DNA of 64,000 nucleotides from a virus: positions 1 to 64,000 of IMG/VR virus record IMGVR_UViG_3300023178_003744; one strand, 5' to 3'. The notes beneath the pieces were generated by a model. That model searched no databases, had not been told where the DNA came from, and saw nothing but the letters and a program-made list of their open reading frames with translations. A program made the translations under genes and the position numbers. This document shows, piece by piece, positions 7,671 to 14,643 of the stretch; within the stretch, counting starts at the first letter, position 1, and every line of letters begins with the position of its first letter.

Positions 7671-7917
7671 TCAAGCGCCGAATCCACTAGAACTTTTTGA
7701 TATTCGTAGAGTTTCGATCTGTCCAGAACATTTCGAAACTACTACGATTTCTTTTGACGACAACACTCCATTCAAAATACGCATGGAGTTAGGACTTATT
7801 GAATGGATAGAGGCAAATACCTCAGGACGCTATTACTTTAGAAAATTTAAAGATAGTGTTTGTATTGGCTTTGAACAGCCAAAAGAATTAACCTTTTTTA
7901 TCATGTCAAATAAATAA
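7654..7917 (+). CDS. small hypothetical protein, 87 aa
   Basis: The gene overlaps the end of the VWA gene by 17 bases, so it is presumably translated by coupling. The soluble protein has mixed strand/helix character and ends in FEQPKELTFFIMSNK. There are two cysteines (SICPEHFE, DSVCIGF) and no known motif. Its position suggests co-expression with the MoxR/VWA pair, but nothing in the sequence indicates a third subunit. I do not recognise the family. Confidence 0.55.
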   Translation: MKKKINQAPNPLELFDIRRVSICPEHFETTTISFDDNTPFKIRMELGLIEWIEANTSGRYYFRKFKDSVCIGFEQPKELTFFIMSNK

Positions 7918-7937
7918 ATTACAAAAGGAGTATATAA

Positions 7938-8201
7938 ATGACTGAAGAACAAAAAGAAATGCAAGAAGAAATGGTGTCTGAAGTACCACAAGGTTCACAA
8001 CCGGCACCTGACTCTACAGAACTAACGGTTACTGACCTTGCTCAGTTACGCCAAATTATTGATGTTGCCACAGGCCGTGGCGCTTTTAAAGCTGGTGAAA
8101 TGACTCAAGTTGGCCCAGTATATGATAAATTAGATAAATTTCTAAATCATATTGCAGCACAGCAGCAAGCACAGCAAGAAACACAAGCAAAAAGCGAGTA
8201 A
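7938..8201 (+). CDS. conserved marine-phage protein, 87 aa, Gln-rich ends
   Basis: It has a good Shine-Dalgarno (AAAGGAG) upstream. The N-terminus is acidic (MTEEQKEMQEEM). The core, TVTDLAQLRQIIDVATGRGAFKAGEM then VGPVYDKLDKFL, is a helical hairpin that I recall as conserved in T4-like marine phages. The C-terminus is a Gln/Ala-rich low-complexity tail. The helical core and tail suggest a coiled-coil partner protein. No function is assigned. Confidence 0.65.
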   Translation: MTEEQKEMQEEMVSEVPQGSQPAPDSTELTVTDLAQLRQIIDVATGRGAFKAGEMTQVGPVYDKLDKFLNHIAAQQQAQQETQAKSE

Positions 8202-8204
8202 AAT

Positions 8205-8858
8205 ATGTTAAAACACGTAGGACGAATAAAAAAAACACAAAAGAAGTGTATAGTAGCATATAGAGTTGTGCCTGGTACATCTGACGAATGTGTAATTATT
8301 CCGACTGAAAGTCTAAGTGCCGATGAACATGATAGTCTAATGAAACTAGTTGAAAGTTCAGCTGGTCAAGAAGCATACGAACTAGCCGAAGCAATGGCAC
8401 GGACTTCTTTGCCAGATGGTAGAAACATGTTAGCAGGTTTCCATACCACCAACAGAATGGTTAAAACACAAACTATTCAAATAGAAATGACTCCTGATAC
8501 TAAATCTGTTGTTGGCTTAGACGAATTAAACAATGTAATTGCACAACAAAAAGGTGTAACAGTAGAAGATTTAGCAATCAAAGATCCAAATGCTCCATCT
8601 AAGACTGCTACAGCACCAGTTGCAGAGCCACAAAAAGTAGATCCTGTATCTATTTATACAGACAATACACCTGCACCAACTCCCACAGCAGATGCAGAAA
8701 CAGGTGTTATCACAGACGAAGCACTGGCTGCTAGTTATAGGTCACAAGCTGATAAGTTGTTTAAAGAAGCTAAGTCTTTAAGAGAACAAGCAGAAGCACT
8801 AGTACCTACAAAAAAGAAAACTACAGCAAAAGCTACTAAAGAAACAGCTAGTGCTTAA
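8205..8858 (+). CDS. conserved T4-like marine-phage protein, 217 aa
   Basis: The start follows the previous stop by three bases. The N-terminal 110 residues form a conserved domain (MLKHVGRI, IVAYRVVPGTSDECVI, LDELNNVI) that I recall widely in cyanophage and pelagiphage genomes. A Pro/Thr/Ala-rich linker (about 125-175) leads to a charged coiled coil (SYRSQADKLFKEAKSLREQAEAL), then a Lys/Thr tail. This layout suggests a scaffold or assembly protein, but no homologue of known function comes to mind. It overlaps the next gene by 8 bases. Confidence 0.7.
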   Translation: MLKHVGRIKKTQKKCIVAYRVVPGTSDECVIIPTESLSADEHDSLMKLVESSAGQEAYELAEAMARTSLPDGRNMLAGFHTTNRMVKTQTIQIEMTPDTKSVVGLDELNNVIAQQKGVTVEDLAIKDPNAPSKTATAPVAEPQKVDPVSIYTDNTPAPTPTADAETGVITDEALAASYRSQADKLFKEAKSLREQAEALVPTKKKTTAKATKETASA

Positions 8859-9156
8859 TAAGAAAAAACGATTTGAAGAAGAAACTATCAAGTCGTGGCC
8901 GGATATTCTTAAGGACATTCGAATAGAATCAATCCCTACTGACTATATTAAACATATAAAAATAAATTTTATAGACGGTAGGGAGTGGTTAATTGATGTG
9001 GAAGAGAATCCAAAAGCTGATTTTAATAAAGCAATAGACGAATTATATCAAGAATACAGTGATAGTATAGCTAGTATTAACTTCAACATTGATATACAAA
9101 AAATTAAAAAAGATATAGAAAAGCGGACAACAGTTTTTTTAAAAAAACGGCAGTAA
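8851..9156 (+). CDS. conserved small phage protein, 101 aa
   Basis: The best start is the GTG at 8851, inside the end of the previous gene. The sequence reads as a short domain with IPTDYIKHIKINFIDGREWLID (about residues 28-49), which looks like a beta-hairpin with a conserved Asp-Gly turn, then a long helix. The C-terminus is Lys-rich. I recall it next to the preceding gene in other marine T4-like phages. Function unknown. It is the last gene before the late box that serves the fibre gene. Confidence 0.6.
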   Translation: MLNKKKRFEEETIKSWPDILKDIRIESIPTDYIKHIKINFIDGREWLIDVEENPKADFNKAIDELYQEYSDSIASINFNIDIQKIKKDIEKRTTVFLKKRQ

Positions 9157-9160
9157 AGTT

Positions 9161-9168
9161 GATAAATA
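9161..9168 (+). promoter_or_regulatory. T4-type late promoter box (GATAAATA)
   Basis: GATAAATA lies 31 bases upstream of the ATG at 9200, with a Shine-Dalgarno (CCAGGAG) in the leader. Location in a 43-base gap before a structural gene supports a late promoter. Confidence 0.65.
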
Positions 9169-9199
9169 TATATAACTTATATGATTCCAGGAGTTATAA

Positions 9200-10567
9200 A
9201 TGGCTTTACAACTAAGACGCGGTACTGACGCTGAGCGTTTAACAATTACACCTGCAGAAGGTGAATTAATATATACTACTGATACGAAGTTAATATATGT
9301 AGGCGACGGCAGTACACTAGGGGGCACAAAAGCCGATAGTGGTATTACTGATTTACTTTCAGATAGCTCTCCGCAGCTAGGTGGTAACTTAGATCTAAAC
9401 TCACAAACTATTACTGGCACCGGCGCTATTAATATTACTGGCAATATTAATGGTAACACAGTAGCAGGCAGTAGTGGTAACTTTACAAGCTCAGTAATTG
9501 GTAGTTTACAAGCAGCAAGCATTCAAGGTGATCTAACTGGATCTGTATTTGCCGATGACTCTACAATGCTTGTAGATGGTACTGATGGCAAAATTGTTCT
9601 TGTAAACAATGTAATTCAAGATTTAAGTAATGTTTATGTGCCCGTTACACCAACCGGCGGCGATGCTCTTATATGGAATGCAGTAGACAGCCGTTGGGAA
9701 GCTGGTAATCCTGCTGCAAGCGGCGGTACATTTGTAGGCGACGTCAAAGGCAGTATATTTGCAGACGATAGTACTTTAGTTTTTGATGCTATCAATAACT
9801 TAATAACTGTTCCTAGTATAGGTACAACTAATATATTTCCTCGAGATGCTAATGGTATTTCAATTGTAGGATTTCCGTCGGTTACTAATAAATTTTATTT
9901 GCAAGGTCAAGAAATACGTAGTCAGCAGATATTTGCTAGAACTACAACCGAAGATATAGAAGGTGAATATGTTGCATCGGGATCAACACATGAATTTGTA
10001 AACGGTACTCCGAGATCAATAGGTTCAATAACATTCCAAAAATTTGACGGGGTTGAGTTCTTCACACACGGAGTAATCGAAGGATTGAGTCACCGCATGG
10101 TACTAGCACATACAGCTAGTGCAACTGAACAACCTCCAATTTCTAAGCAATTCAGATTGATAGATGGATTTTTTGTTTTTGGTGATGCAGATTTTAGAGA
10201 AAAATTAAACGTTGGCGGCTCGGTATATTTAACCGGTGAAGTTACCGCTGACCAAGGTGTTCGTGCAAACATTATAGGTGATGATTCTGCTGTGATTTTA
10301 AATTATACAACAGGAGCTATAAACGCTAGCACAGTTACTGGTGACTTAAAGGGTAGTGTTTTTGCCGACGATAGTACTGCAATTGTAGACAGCATTAACC
10401 AAACTATAACTGCTGGAGGATTTGTGCAGTTTGGCTCATATAACACTACAGAACGAAATGCTCTTACTGCGGCAAATGGAATGGTAATATACAACTCACA
10501 AGTCAATAGATTTCAAGGTTATCAAAATGGTGCGTGGATAAACATCGACGACGGAACTGCGGCTTAA
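9200..10567 (+). CDS. Mtd-like tail fibre / receptor-binding structural protein
   Basis: The 455-residue protein starts with a domain resembling the N-terminus of the major tropism determinant family (LQLRRGTDAERLTITPAEGE, IYTTDTKLIYVGDG), then a Gly/Thr/Asn-rich beta-repeat region with SPQLGGNLDLN, typical of phage fibres. A motif G-D-x-x-G-S-(V/I)-F-A-D-D-S-T recurs three times (near residues 113, 185 and 388), with a degenerate copy near 361. The C-terminus (YNTTERNALTAANGMVIYNSQ) is a common fibre head-binding end. It is transcribed from a late box. Its end overlaps the convergent gene by four bases. Confidence 0.75.
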   Translation: MALQLRRGTDAERLTITPAEGELIYTTDTKLIYVGDGSTLGGTKADSGITDLLSDSSPQLGGNLDLNSQTITGTGAINITGNINGNTVAGSSGNFTSSVIGSLQAASIQGDLTGSVFADDSTMLVDGTDGKIVLVNNVIQDLSNVYVPVTPTGGDALIWNAVDSRWEAGNPAASGGTFVGDVKGSIFADDSTLVFDAINNLITVPSIGTTNIFPRDANGISIVGFPSVTNKFYLQGQEIRSQQIFARTTTEDIEGEYVASGSTHEFVNGTPRSIGSITFQKFDGVEFFTHGVIEGLSHRMVLAHTASATEQPPISKQFRLIDGFFVFGDADFREKLNVGGSVYLTGEVTADQGVRANIIGDDSAVILNYTTGAINASTVTGDLKGSVFADDSTAIVDSINQTITAGGFVQFGSYNTTERNALTAANGMVIYNSQVNRFQGYQNGAWINIDDGTAA

Positions 10568-11442
10568 CAGTACCCTACATTCTTAGGTGGCTTAATCGGC
10601 GGCAATGCAGGTGGCCAGCCTGGCCAAGCTGGCCCTACTTGTAAAAAAAGTTCTGCTTCGTTGGTTTCTAATACATCAAAATACAATGTGTATTCCTGTC
10701 CTTCAAAAGAAAATTTTATATCAAATTTTTCTTCAGTTTTTCCGTAAATAAATCCATCTTCGTAAAAAACACCTGTCGGTAGAGGACTAATGTCTATTTC
10801 ATGAACATTGCCATCGAATAATTGAAATGCAAATAGTTCGTTTGGTTGGATATTTAAAATATCATTATTATTATGAATTAGTCCTGACATATTGTGTAAT
10901 CCTTGTTTATTATATTTATGCTTATACAAATGATACTTGGCTAATAGTAGACTGTTAGATGATTTACTCCTAAAATATACTATATTTTGATTCATAGTGT
11001 TTAACATTTTAATAATTTTTTTATCTGATTTTTTTGCTACTATCGTTACATTAGAATGCATTGCAAGTGCAAGATAGTTTAACTGTTTTTTATTAGGAAA
11101 GCTTACATGTAGCTGTTCTTGATCAAATTTATTTAATAGTTTTGCTAGCTTTTTATCTAAATAAGATAATCCAAAAGGCATGTAAATAGGATATTTTATT
11201 TCATGATTTATAAATTGGCTTAATAAATTAAATAAACTTTCATTGTTAATATTGATGTTATAGATAATAATTGGATAATTTAGTGTAGTAAAAGATTCAG
11301 CAACTTTAATAGTGTGAGAATTTAAATAATTTGTATAAGAATTCCTTACTGATATTTGGCCTACTCTGTGTATTTTATTTAAATTTTTAGTGTCACGTAA
11401 AACACTTATATTATCAATTATAATTGCTAGTTTTTTATCCAT
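10564..11442 (-). CDS. unknown protein with a Trp/Pro-rich C-terminal tail
   Basis: I prefer the ATG at 11442, which overlaps the upstream stop as ATGGATAA, to the ATG at 11460. The protein is about 292 residues. The N-terminal half alternates hydrophobic strands and Lys/Asn helices, like a Rossmann-type or sugar-enzyme fold, but no motif is secure. The last 24 residues are unlike the rest: a Gly/Ala/Trp/Pro repeat (VGPAWPGWPPALPPIKPP) ending in GYC. The corresponding DNA (10590-10640) is strikingly GC-rich. It is the downstream partner of the PP-loop gene. The tail could be a structural extension or a modification target. Confidence 0.6.
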   Translation of the reverse strand: MDKKLAIIIDNISVLRDTKNLNKIHRVGQISVRNSYTNYLNSHTIKVAESFTTLNYPIIIYNININNESLFNLLSQFINHEIKYPIYMPFGLSYLDKKLAKLLNKFDQEQLHVSFPNKKQLNYLALAMHSNVTIVAKKSDKKIIKMLNTMNQNIVYFRSKSSNSLLLAKYHLYKHKYNKQGLHNMSGLIHNNNDILNIQPNELFAFQLFDGNVHEIDISPLPTGVFYEDGFIYGKTEEKFDIKFSFEGQEYTLYFDVLETNEAELFLQVGPAWPGWPPALPPIKPPKNVGYC

Positions 11443-12250
11443 AAACGTTCGAGTTTCCATATGCCCAATGCTTCACTGCCATTTTCTTTTTTGATGATTT
11501 ATGATTATTTCGTAGTATCGTATCGTATGGTTTTCCGTATTTTTCTTTAAAATGAATTTTATATTCCTTAAATCCTGTCCAAGAGTTATCTTGTTGTATA
11601 ACGGGTAGTCCGAGATCATTATAAAGCAAAAATTTCTTTGTATACATATTTGCATTCTTCATGTTGTGTACGTTTGATTTGATTATTTGCTTTTCAACTT
11701 CAAATTCTAAAAAAAAGAAAGGAAACAAATTAACCATATTGTTACTTTCTTTATATCTATATAGAACAAGTTCATCGTACGAAATCCAATTATATAATTT
11801 ATAACCGTATGTATCCTGCCATAATATAGGTGCAGATGGCAGTAGAATATTATAGTCAGGAAAATGTTTTACAGCATAATCAATAATATGTAAATGTACT
11901 GCAAATTGAGGACTTGTGCATCTATATAGGTTAAAATATTCTTCTGTAATATTTTTTTCCATGTATAATTTATCTAAATCTAAATATAATTTATGATCTA
12001 TTTGTAGTTGTTCTGCTGTTAAATTATCATATTTATTAAAAAAATTTTTCTTACTACCGTCTATGCAGTATTTGGCAAATAAAGTTTCTACGTGTATATT
12101 ATTATTTTTTAAAAATAATGTTAACGCCTGTGAATCAATTCCACCGCTAAATAATACTAAATTTTTTCTATTTGCAATTTTTGTAAGATCGTACTTTTTT
12201 TCCTGAATAATACATATCTCAATATCTGATTTCGATAAAACTTTTAACAT
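11435..12250 (-). CDS. PP-loop ATP pyrophosphatase (QueC/asparagine-synthase-like)
   Basis: SGGIDS at residues 35-40 is the PP-loop that binds ATP and adenylates a carboxylate or carbonyl before amide or thio transfer. The 271-residue protein is longer than a bare QueC domain and lacks the C-terminal Cys cluster found in the other two PP-loop proteins of this window, so it is closer to asparagine-synthase-like amidotransferases. A conserved-looking Lys/Gly C-terminus (FKEKYGKPYD) follows. Substrate unknown. The start ATG lies 4 bases from a perfect late promoter box on the minus strand, so its mRNA should be leaderless. Confidence 0.7.
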   Translation of the reverse strand: MLKVLSKSDIEICIIQEKKYDLTKIANRKNLVLFSGGIDSQALTLFLKNNNIHVETLFAKYCIDGSKKNFFNKYDNLTAEQLQIDHKLYLDLDKLYMEKNITEEYFNLYRCTSPQFAVHLHIIDYAVKHFPDYNILLPSAPILWQDTYGYKLYNWISYDELVLYRYKESNNMVNLFPFFFLEFEVEKQIIKSNVHNMKNANMYTKKFLLYNDLGLPVIQQDNSWTGFKEYKIHFKEKYGKPYDTILRNNHKSSKKKMAVKHWAYGNSNVYG

Positions 12251-12254
12251 GTTT

Positions 12255-12262
12255 TATTTATA
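12255..12262 (-). promoter_or_regulatory. T4-type late promoter box (TATAAATA), minus strand
   Basis: A perfect TATAAATA reads on the minus strand, four bases before the ATG at 12250. A start at the usual distance (5-6 bases after the box) would coincide with the start codon. Confidence 0.75.
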
Positions 12263-12263
12263 G

Positions 12264-12271
12264 TATAAATA
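12264..12271 (+). promoter_or_regulatory. T4-type late promoter box (TATAAATA), plus strand
   Basis: A perfect TATAAATA, one base from the minus-strand box at 12255-12262, forms a back-to-back divergent pair. The GTG start of the acetyltransferase follows after four bases. Confidence 0.75.
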
Positions 12272-12275
12272 TCTT

Positions 12276-12716
12276 GTGATTATAAAAAAAATTACATTTA
12301 ATACTGCATTACCTTTCTTAAAAAATCTATGGCCTACTACAAATAACATTTTACCAGCAAGTAGCATGCAGTATCTAGGTGGAAATGATATAACTATTTA
12401 CGAAAAATTTGAACCTAGTTTTTTTGGGATGTATAATAATACAGAGATTATAGGTGTAGTATCTGGTCATAAATCTTCCCAAGAATACTATAGAATGCGA
12501 GGATTATGGATCAATGAATTTTATAGAAAAAAGGGATTAAGTAAAAATTTGTTTATTACTATCGAAAACCAAGCTTTAAATGAAAATTGTAATTTTTTAT
12601 GGAGCTTTCCTAGACACGAAGCAATAAAAGCATATGCATCAAATGGCTTTGTACAAACTAGTAAATTTTTATCAACATCATATGGATTAAATTGCTATGC
12701 ACTTAAAAAACTTTAA
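12276..12716 (+). CDS. GNAT-family N-acetyltransferase
   Basis: The GTG start is four bases after the late box, so the transcript is likely leaderless. The protein is 146 residues, the usual GNAT size. The core is visible: beta-strand 4 (IIGVVSGH, about residues 59-66), the acetyl-CoA pyrophosphate-binding motif A (GLWINEFYRKKGLSKNL, an R/K-x-x-G-L turn near 77-93), and the C-terminal SNGF-Q segment typical of motif B. It probably acetylates a small amine or amino sugar. The gene is part of a plus-strand cassette in an otherwise minus-strand region, overlapping the following oxygenase by 20 bases. Confidence 0.7.
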   Translation: MIIKKITFNTALPFLKNLWPTTNNILPASSMQYLGGNDITIYEKFEPSFFGMYNNTEIIGVVSGHKSSQEYYRMRGLWINEFYRKKGLSKNLFITIENQALNENCNFLWSFPRHEAIKAYASNGFVQTSKFLSTSYGLNCYALKKL

Positions 12717-13278
12717 CTTTACTCCGCCATTTTATACAGTACTAGATGTCTTAACTGATAGAGAGTGCTTGTTTTTAGAAAAATATCTAGCATTATCTGA
12801 CGATCAATTACAAACAGCTACTATTAATAGTAATAAAAAACCATCCGACGAGCGTAAAAGTTTAATAAATTTTCATAAATTTAATAATTCAAAAAATAAA
12901 TGGATATTTGAAAAAATTAATAATAGTGTTTTACATGCAAATCATAATTTTTGGAACTATGACTTGCACGGATATGACTTTTTTCAATATACTGTATATA
13001 CTACAGAGAATTCTCACTATAATTGGCATAATGATATCGGAGATTACAATAGCTTTTTTGGTGAAAGAAAAATAAGTATTAGTATTTTAGTAAATGATGA
13101 GTTTACTGGTGGCGTATTCAAAATTAATAACTTAAATCGTAATCAAGAAATAGATGTTACGTTAAAAAAAGGTCAAGCTATAATTTTTCCTAGTTTTGTA
13201 CCGCATTGCGTAACACCAGTTACTGCCGGCACACGAAAAAGCGTGGTAGCTTGGATTTGCGGTCCGCAATTTAAATAA
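12697..13278 (+). CDS. 2OG-Fe(II) oxygenase, prolyl/PKHD-hydroxylase-like
   Basis: The 193-residue protein has a textbook iron facial triad: His111-x-Asp113 (NWHND), His170 (FVPHCVTPV), and the 2-oxoglutarate-binding Arg180 in GTRKSVVAWICGP, which is the PKHD/Fe2OG signature ending. GGVFKI near residues 138-143 is the conserved turn before the second half of the barrel. Family members hydroxylate proline or other carbons. The substrate cannot be deduced. It pairs with the GNAT gene in one plus-strand unit and faces the minus-strand oxygenases across an 84-base gap that holds a tiny reading frame. Confidence 0.8.
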   Translation: MHLKNFNFTPPFYTVLDVLTDRECLFLEKYLALSDDQLQTATINSNKKPSDERKSLINFHKFNNSKNKWIFEKINNSVLHANHNFWNYDLHGYDFFQYTVYTTENSHYNWHNDIGDYNSFFGERKISISILVNDEFTGGVFKINNLNRNQEIDVTLKKGQAIIFPSFVPHCVTPVTAGTRKSVVAWICGPQFK

Positions 13279-13290
13279 ACTAACCTACAG

Positions 13291-13353
13291 TTATAGCATA
13301 TCTACGGGATGAATGGGCAATTCGAATGACAATAATAAATCATCAGTAAACAT
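13291..13353 (-). CDS. possible 20-residue peptide gene
   Basis: ATG at 13353, stop TAA at 13291-13293. The start is nine bases after the stop of the upstream oxygenase gene, and a Shine-Dalgarno (AAAGAGG) fills the gap, so translation by coupling is likely. The peptide begins MFTDDLLL and ends HPVDML, with a central SFELPI. It has no membrane character. Candidates are a modification substrate for the neighbouring enzymes, a leader peptide, or chance. The spacing and Shine-Dalgarno argue against chance, but one frame this short cannot prove itself. Confidence 0.4.
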   Translation of the reverse strand: MFTDDLLLSFELPIHPVDML

Positions 13354-13362
13354 ATGACCTCT

Positions 13363-14046
13363 TTATATTAATACATTTTTTAAATCGTTTATACCATCCG
13401 AATGCATTGCTATGAAAAACTGATAGGTTTCTTTGTCAACACAAGATCTTGCTCCGTGAATTATATTTGTGTCTATAACATATAACCTACCTGCTTCAAT
13501 TTCAAAATCTTCAAAGTCTTCTACTTGCGGATTCATGCTTTTAACATCTCGAGGATTAGATCGTCTACGTTGCTTATCAAATTGTATCTTAACTTTATCA
13601 GGTTCAGTTGTTCCCCATAGACGTAGTATAGGAGAAGGCATCCATGTGTCTGTATGTGGCCAGAAAAATGATTCTGCATCCCAGCGTAATATTGCACTCC
13701 TTACCATGTGCTTCTTAATAGGTTTAAGTACAGCAAATGCACTTTCGTCTAATACTTCTGTTGAGACTGTAGCATCGGCGTCTAGGAAAAATTTTTCTGG
13801 GCGAGCACGAATCCATTCATCTAATGGATAACATATTGGCTCTGGATTGTTAAGCATACTGCCGTTTTGATTTACCAATGGTAAGCCATATCTTGGCAAG
13901 TGAGCCTTTTCTTCTCCCCACTTTCTAAAAGCATACTTATACTTTTTCATACATTCATAAAAACTGTCTACATCAAAAACCATGCTAGTTTTTTGTAGTA
14001 CTGTAGGATGAAAGTCTATATATTCTTTTTCTTCGAGCATGTTCAT
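13363..14046 (-). CDS. 2OG-Fe(II) oxygenase, beta-hydroxylase-like
   Basis: This 227-residue protein carries His131-x-Asp133 (FFWPHTD) and His197 (DTNIIHGARSC) as iron ligands within a jelly-roll pattern; EIEAGRLYVIDT is the strand before the distal His. The WPHTD sequence and the long N-terminal segment suggest the aspartyl/asparaginyl or phytanoyl-type branch. A clear 2OG-binding Arg is not obvious after the distal His; Lys205 is possible. The gene overlaps the oxygenase upstream by four bases, so two hydroxylases are translated together. Substrate unknown. Confidence 0.65.
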   Translation of the reverse strand: MNMLEEKEYIDFHPTVLQKTSMVFDVDSFYECMKKYKYAFRKWGEEKAHLPRYGLPLVNQNGSMLNNPEPICYPLDEWIRARPEKFFLDADATVSTEVLDESAFAVLKPIKKHMVRSAILRWDAESFFWPHTDTWMPSPILRLWGTTEPDKVKIQFDKQRRRSNPRDVKSMNPQVEDFEDFEIEAGRLYVIDTNIIHGARSCVDKETYQFFIAMHSDGINDLKNVLI

Positions 14047-14627
14047 ATAATTGATGTTACTAAATGTATTCTTGATTCTGTGCTTGCATTAAAAGCAGTA
14101 TGATACTGAGCTGTATTAGTAAGCCACCAAGTATTAGCAGGCATGTGTACAACTTCGTTTTTTATAACCATTTTGCACCCTATATTAGTTTCTATAGGAT
14201 AGTGCAATCTTGTATCAGCATCGTTATGCCAAGTTAAACAGGTTTTAGGCCTCATTAACATCAGTCTCATTCGACCTATTGTAAATTTATCAGATACCGC
14301 ACGATAAATTTTTTCAAAAACTGTACCTTTAAATTGACTGCATAGATCAGTAAAATCTTTTTCATTTTTTGGCACTTTATAAGGTTTTGGTACAAATTTA
14401 ACTGTTTTACCGTTTTCGTCAAACACCTCGTGTCCATTTTGCCAATCCCAGATTAAACTGCCGGATCCGTAATGTATATCATCGGGACGATCTTTTGTAG
14501 TGTTAAGACAAATTTGACTGTCTCTTTTTTCCCATGATATTATTTCATTATCTATTAAATTGTCTAATTCTTCTGTAACATCTAGTACAGGTAAATCAGT
14601 TAGGTTTTTAAAAAATTTATATTTCAT
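14043..14627 (-). CDS. aspartyl/asparaginyl beta-hydroxylase-like 2OG oxygenase
   Basis: The 194-residue protein matches the aspartyl/asparaginyl hydroxylase pattern: RLMLMRP-K-T (strand), WHNDAD with His134 and Asp136, LHYPIETNIGCKM (the conserved His-x-Pro-x-x-x-Asn), PANTWWLTNT, His176 (YHTAFN) and Arg186 (SRIHLV). Known relatives hydroxylate Asp/Asn side chains or free amino acids. The AATAAATA box 8 bases upstream of the ATG may give it its own late start. It is followed directly by another 2OG oxygenase. Confidence 0.75.
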   Translation of the reverse strand: MKYKFFKNLTDLPVLDVTEELDNLIDNEIISWEKRDSQICLNTTKDRPDDIHYGSGSLIWDWQNGHEVFDENGKTVKFVPKPYKVPKNEKDFTDLCSQFKGTVFEKIYRAVSDKFTIGRMRLMLMRPKTCLTWHNDADTRLHYPIETNIGCKMVIKNEVVHMPANTWWLTNTAQYHTAFNASTESRIHLVTSII

Positions 14628-14635
14628 ACTAAAAT

Positions 14636-14643
14636 TATTTATT
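14636..14643 (-). promoter_or_regulatory. possible late promoter box (AATAAATA)
   Basis: AATAAATA on the minus strand, overlapping the end of the upstream radical SAM gene and ending 8 bases before the ATG at 14627. It is weaker than the other boxes because it overlaps coding sequence. Confidence 0.4.

Noticed and set aside
8121-8145. Late promoter box (GATAAAT-like) near 8130
   Set aside because: It lies inside a coding region with no gene start nearby. In an AT-rich genome such strings are expected by chance; only boxes in gaps or at fixed spacing from start codons are called.
10613-10634. Intrinsic terminator between the convergent fibre and unknown genes
   Set aside because: The inverted repeat lies inside the coding region for the Trp/Pro-rich tail and is not followed by a U-run on the plus strand; on the minus strand it is within the gene.
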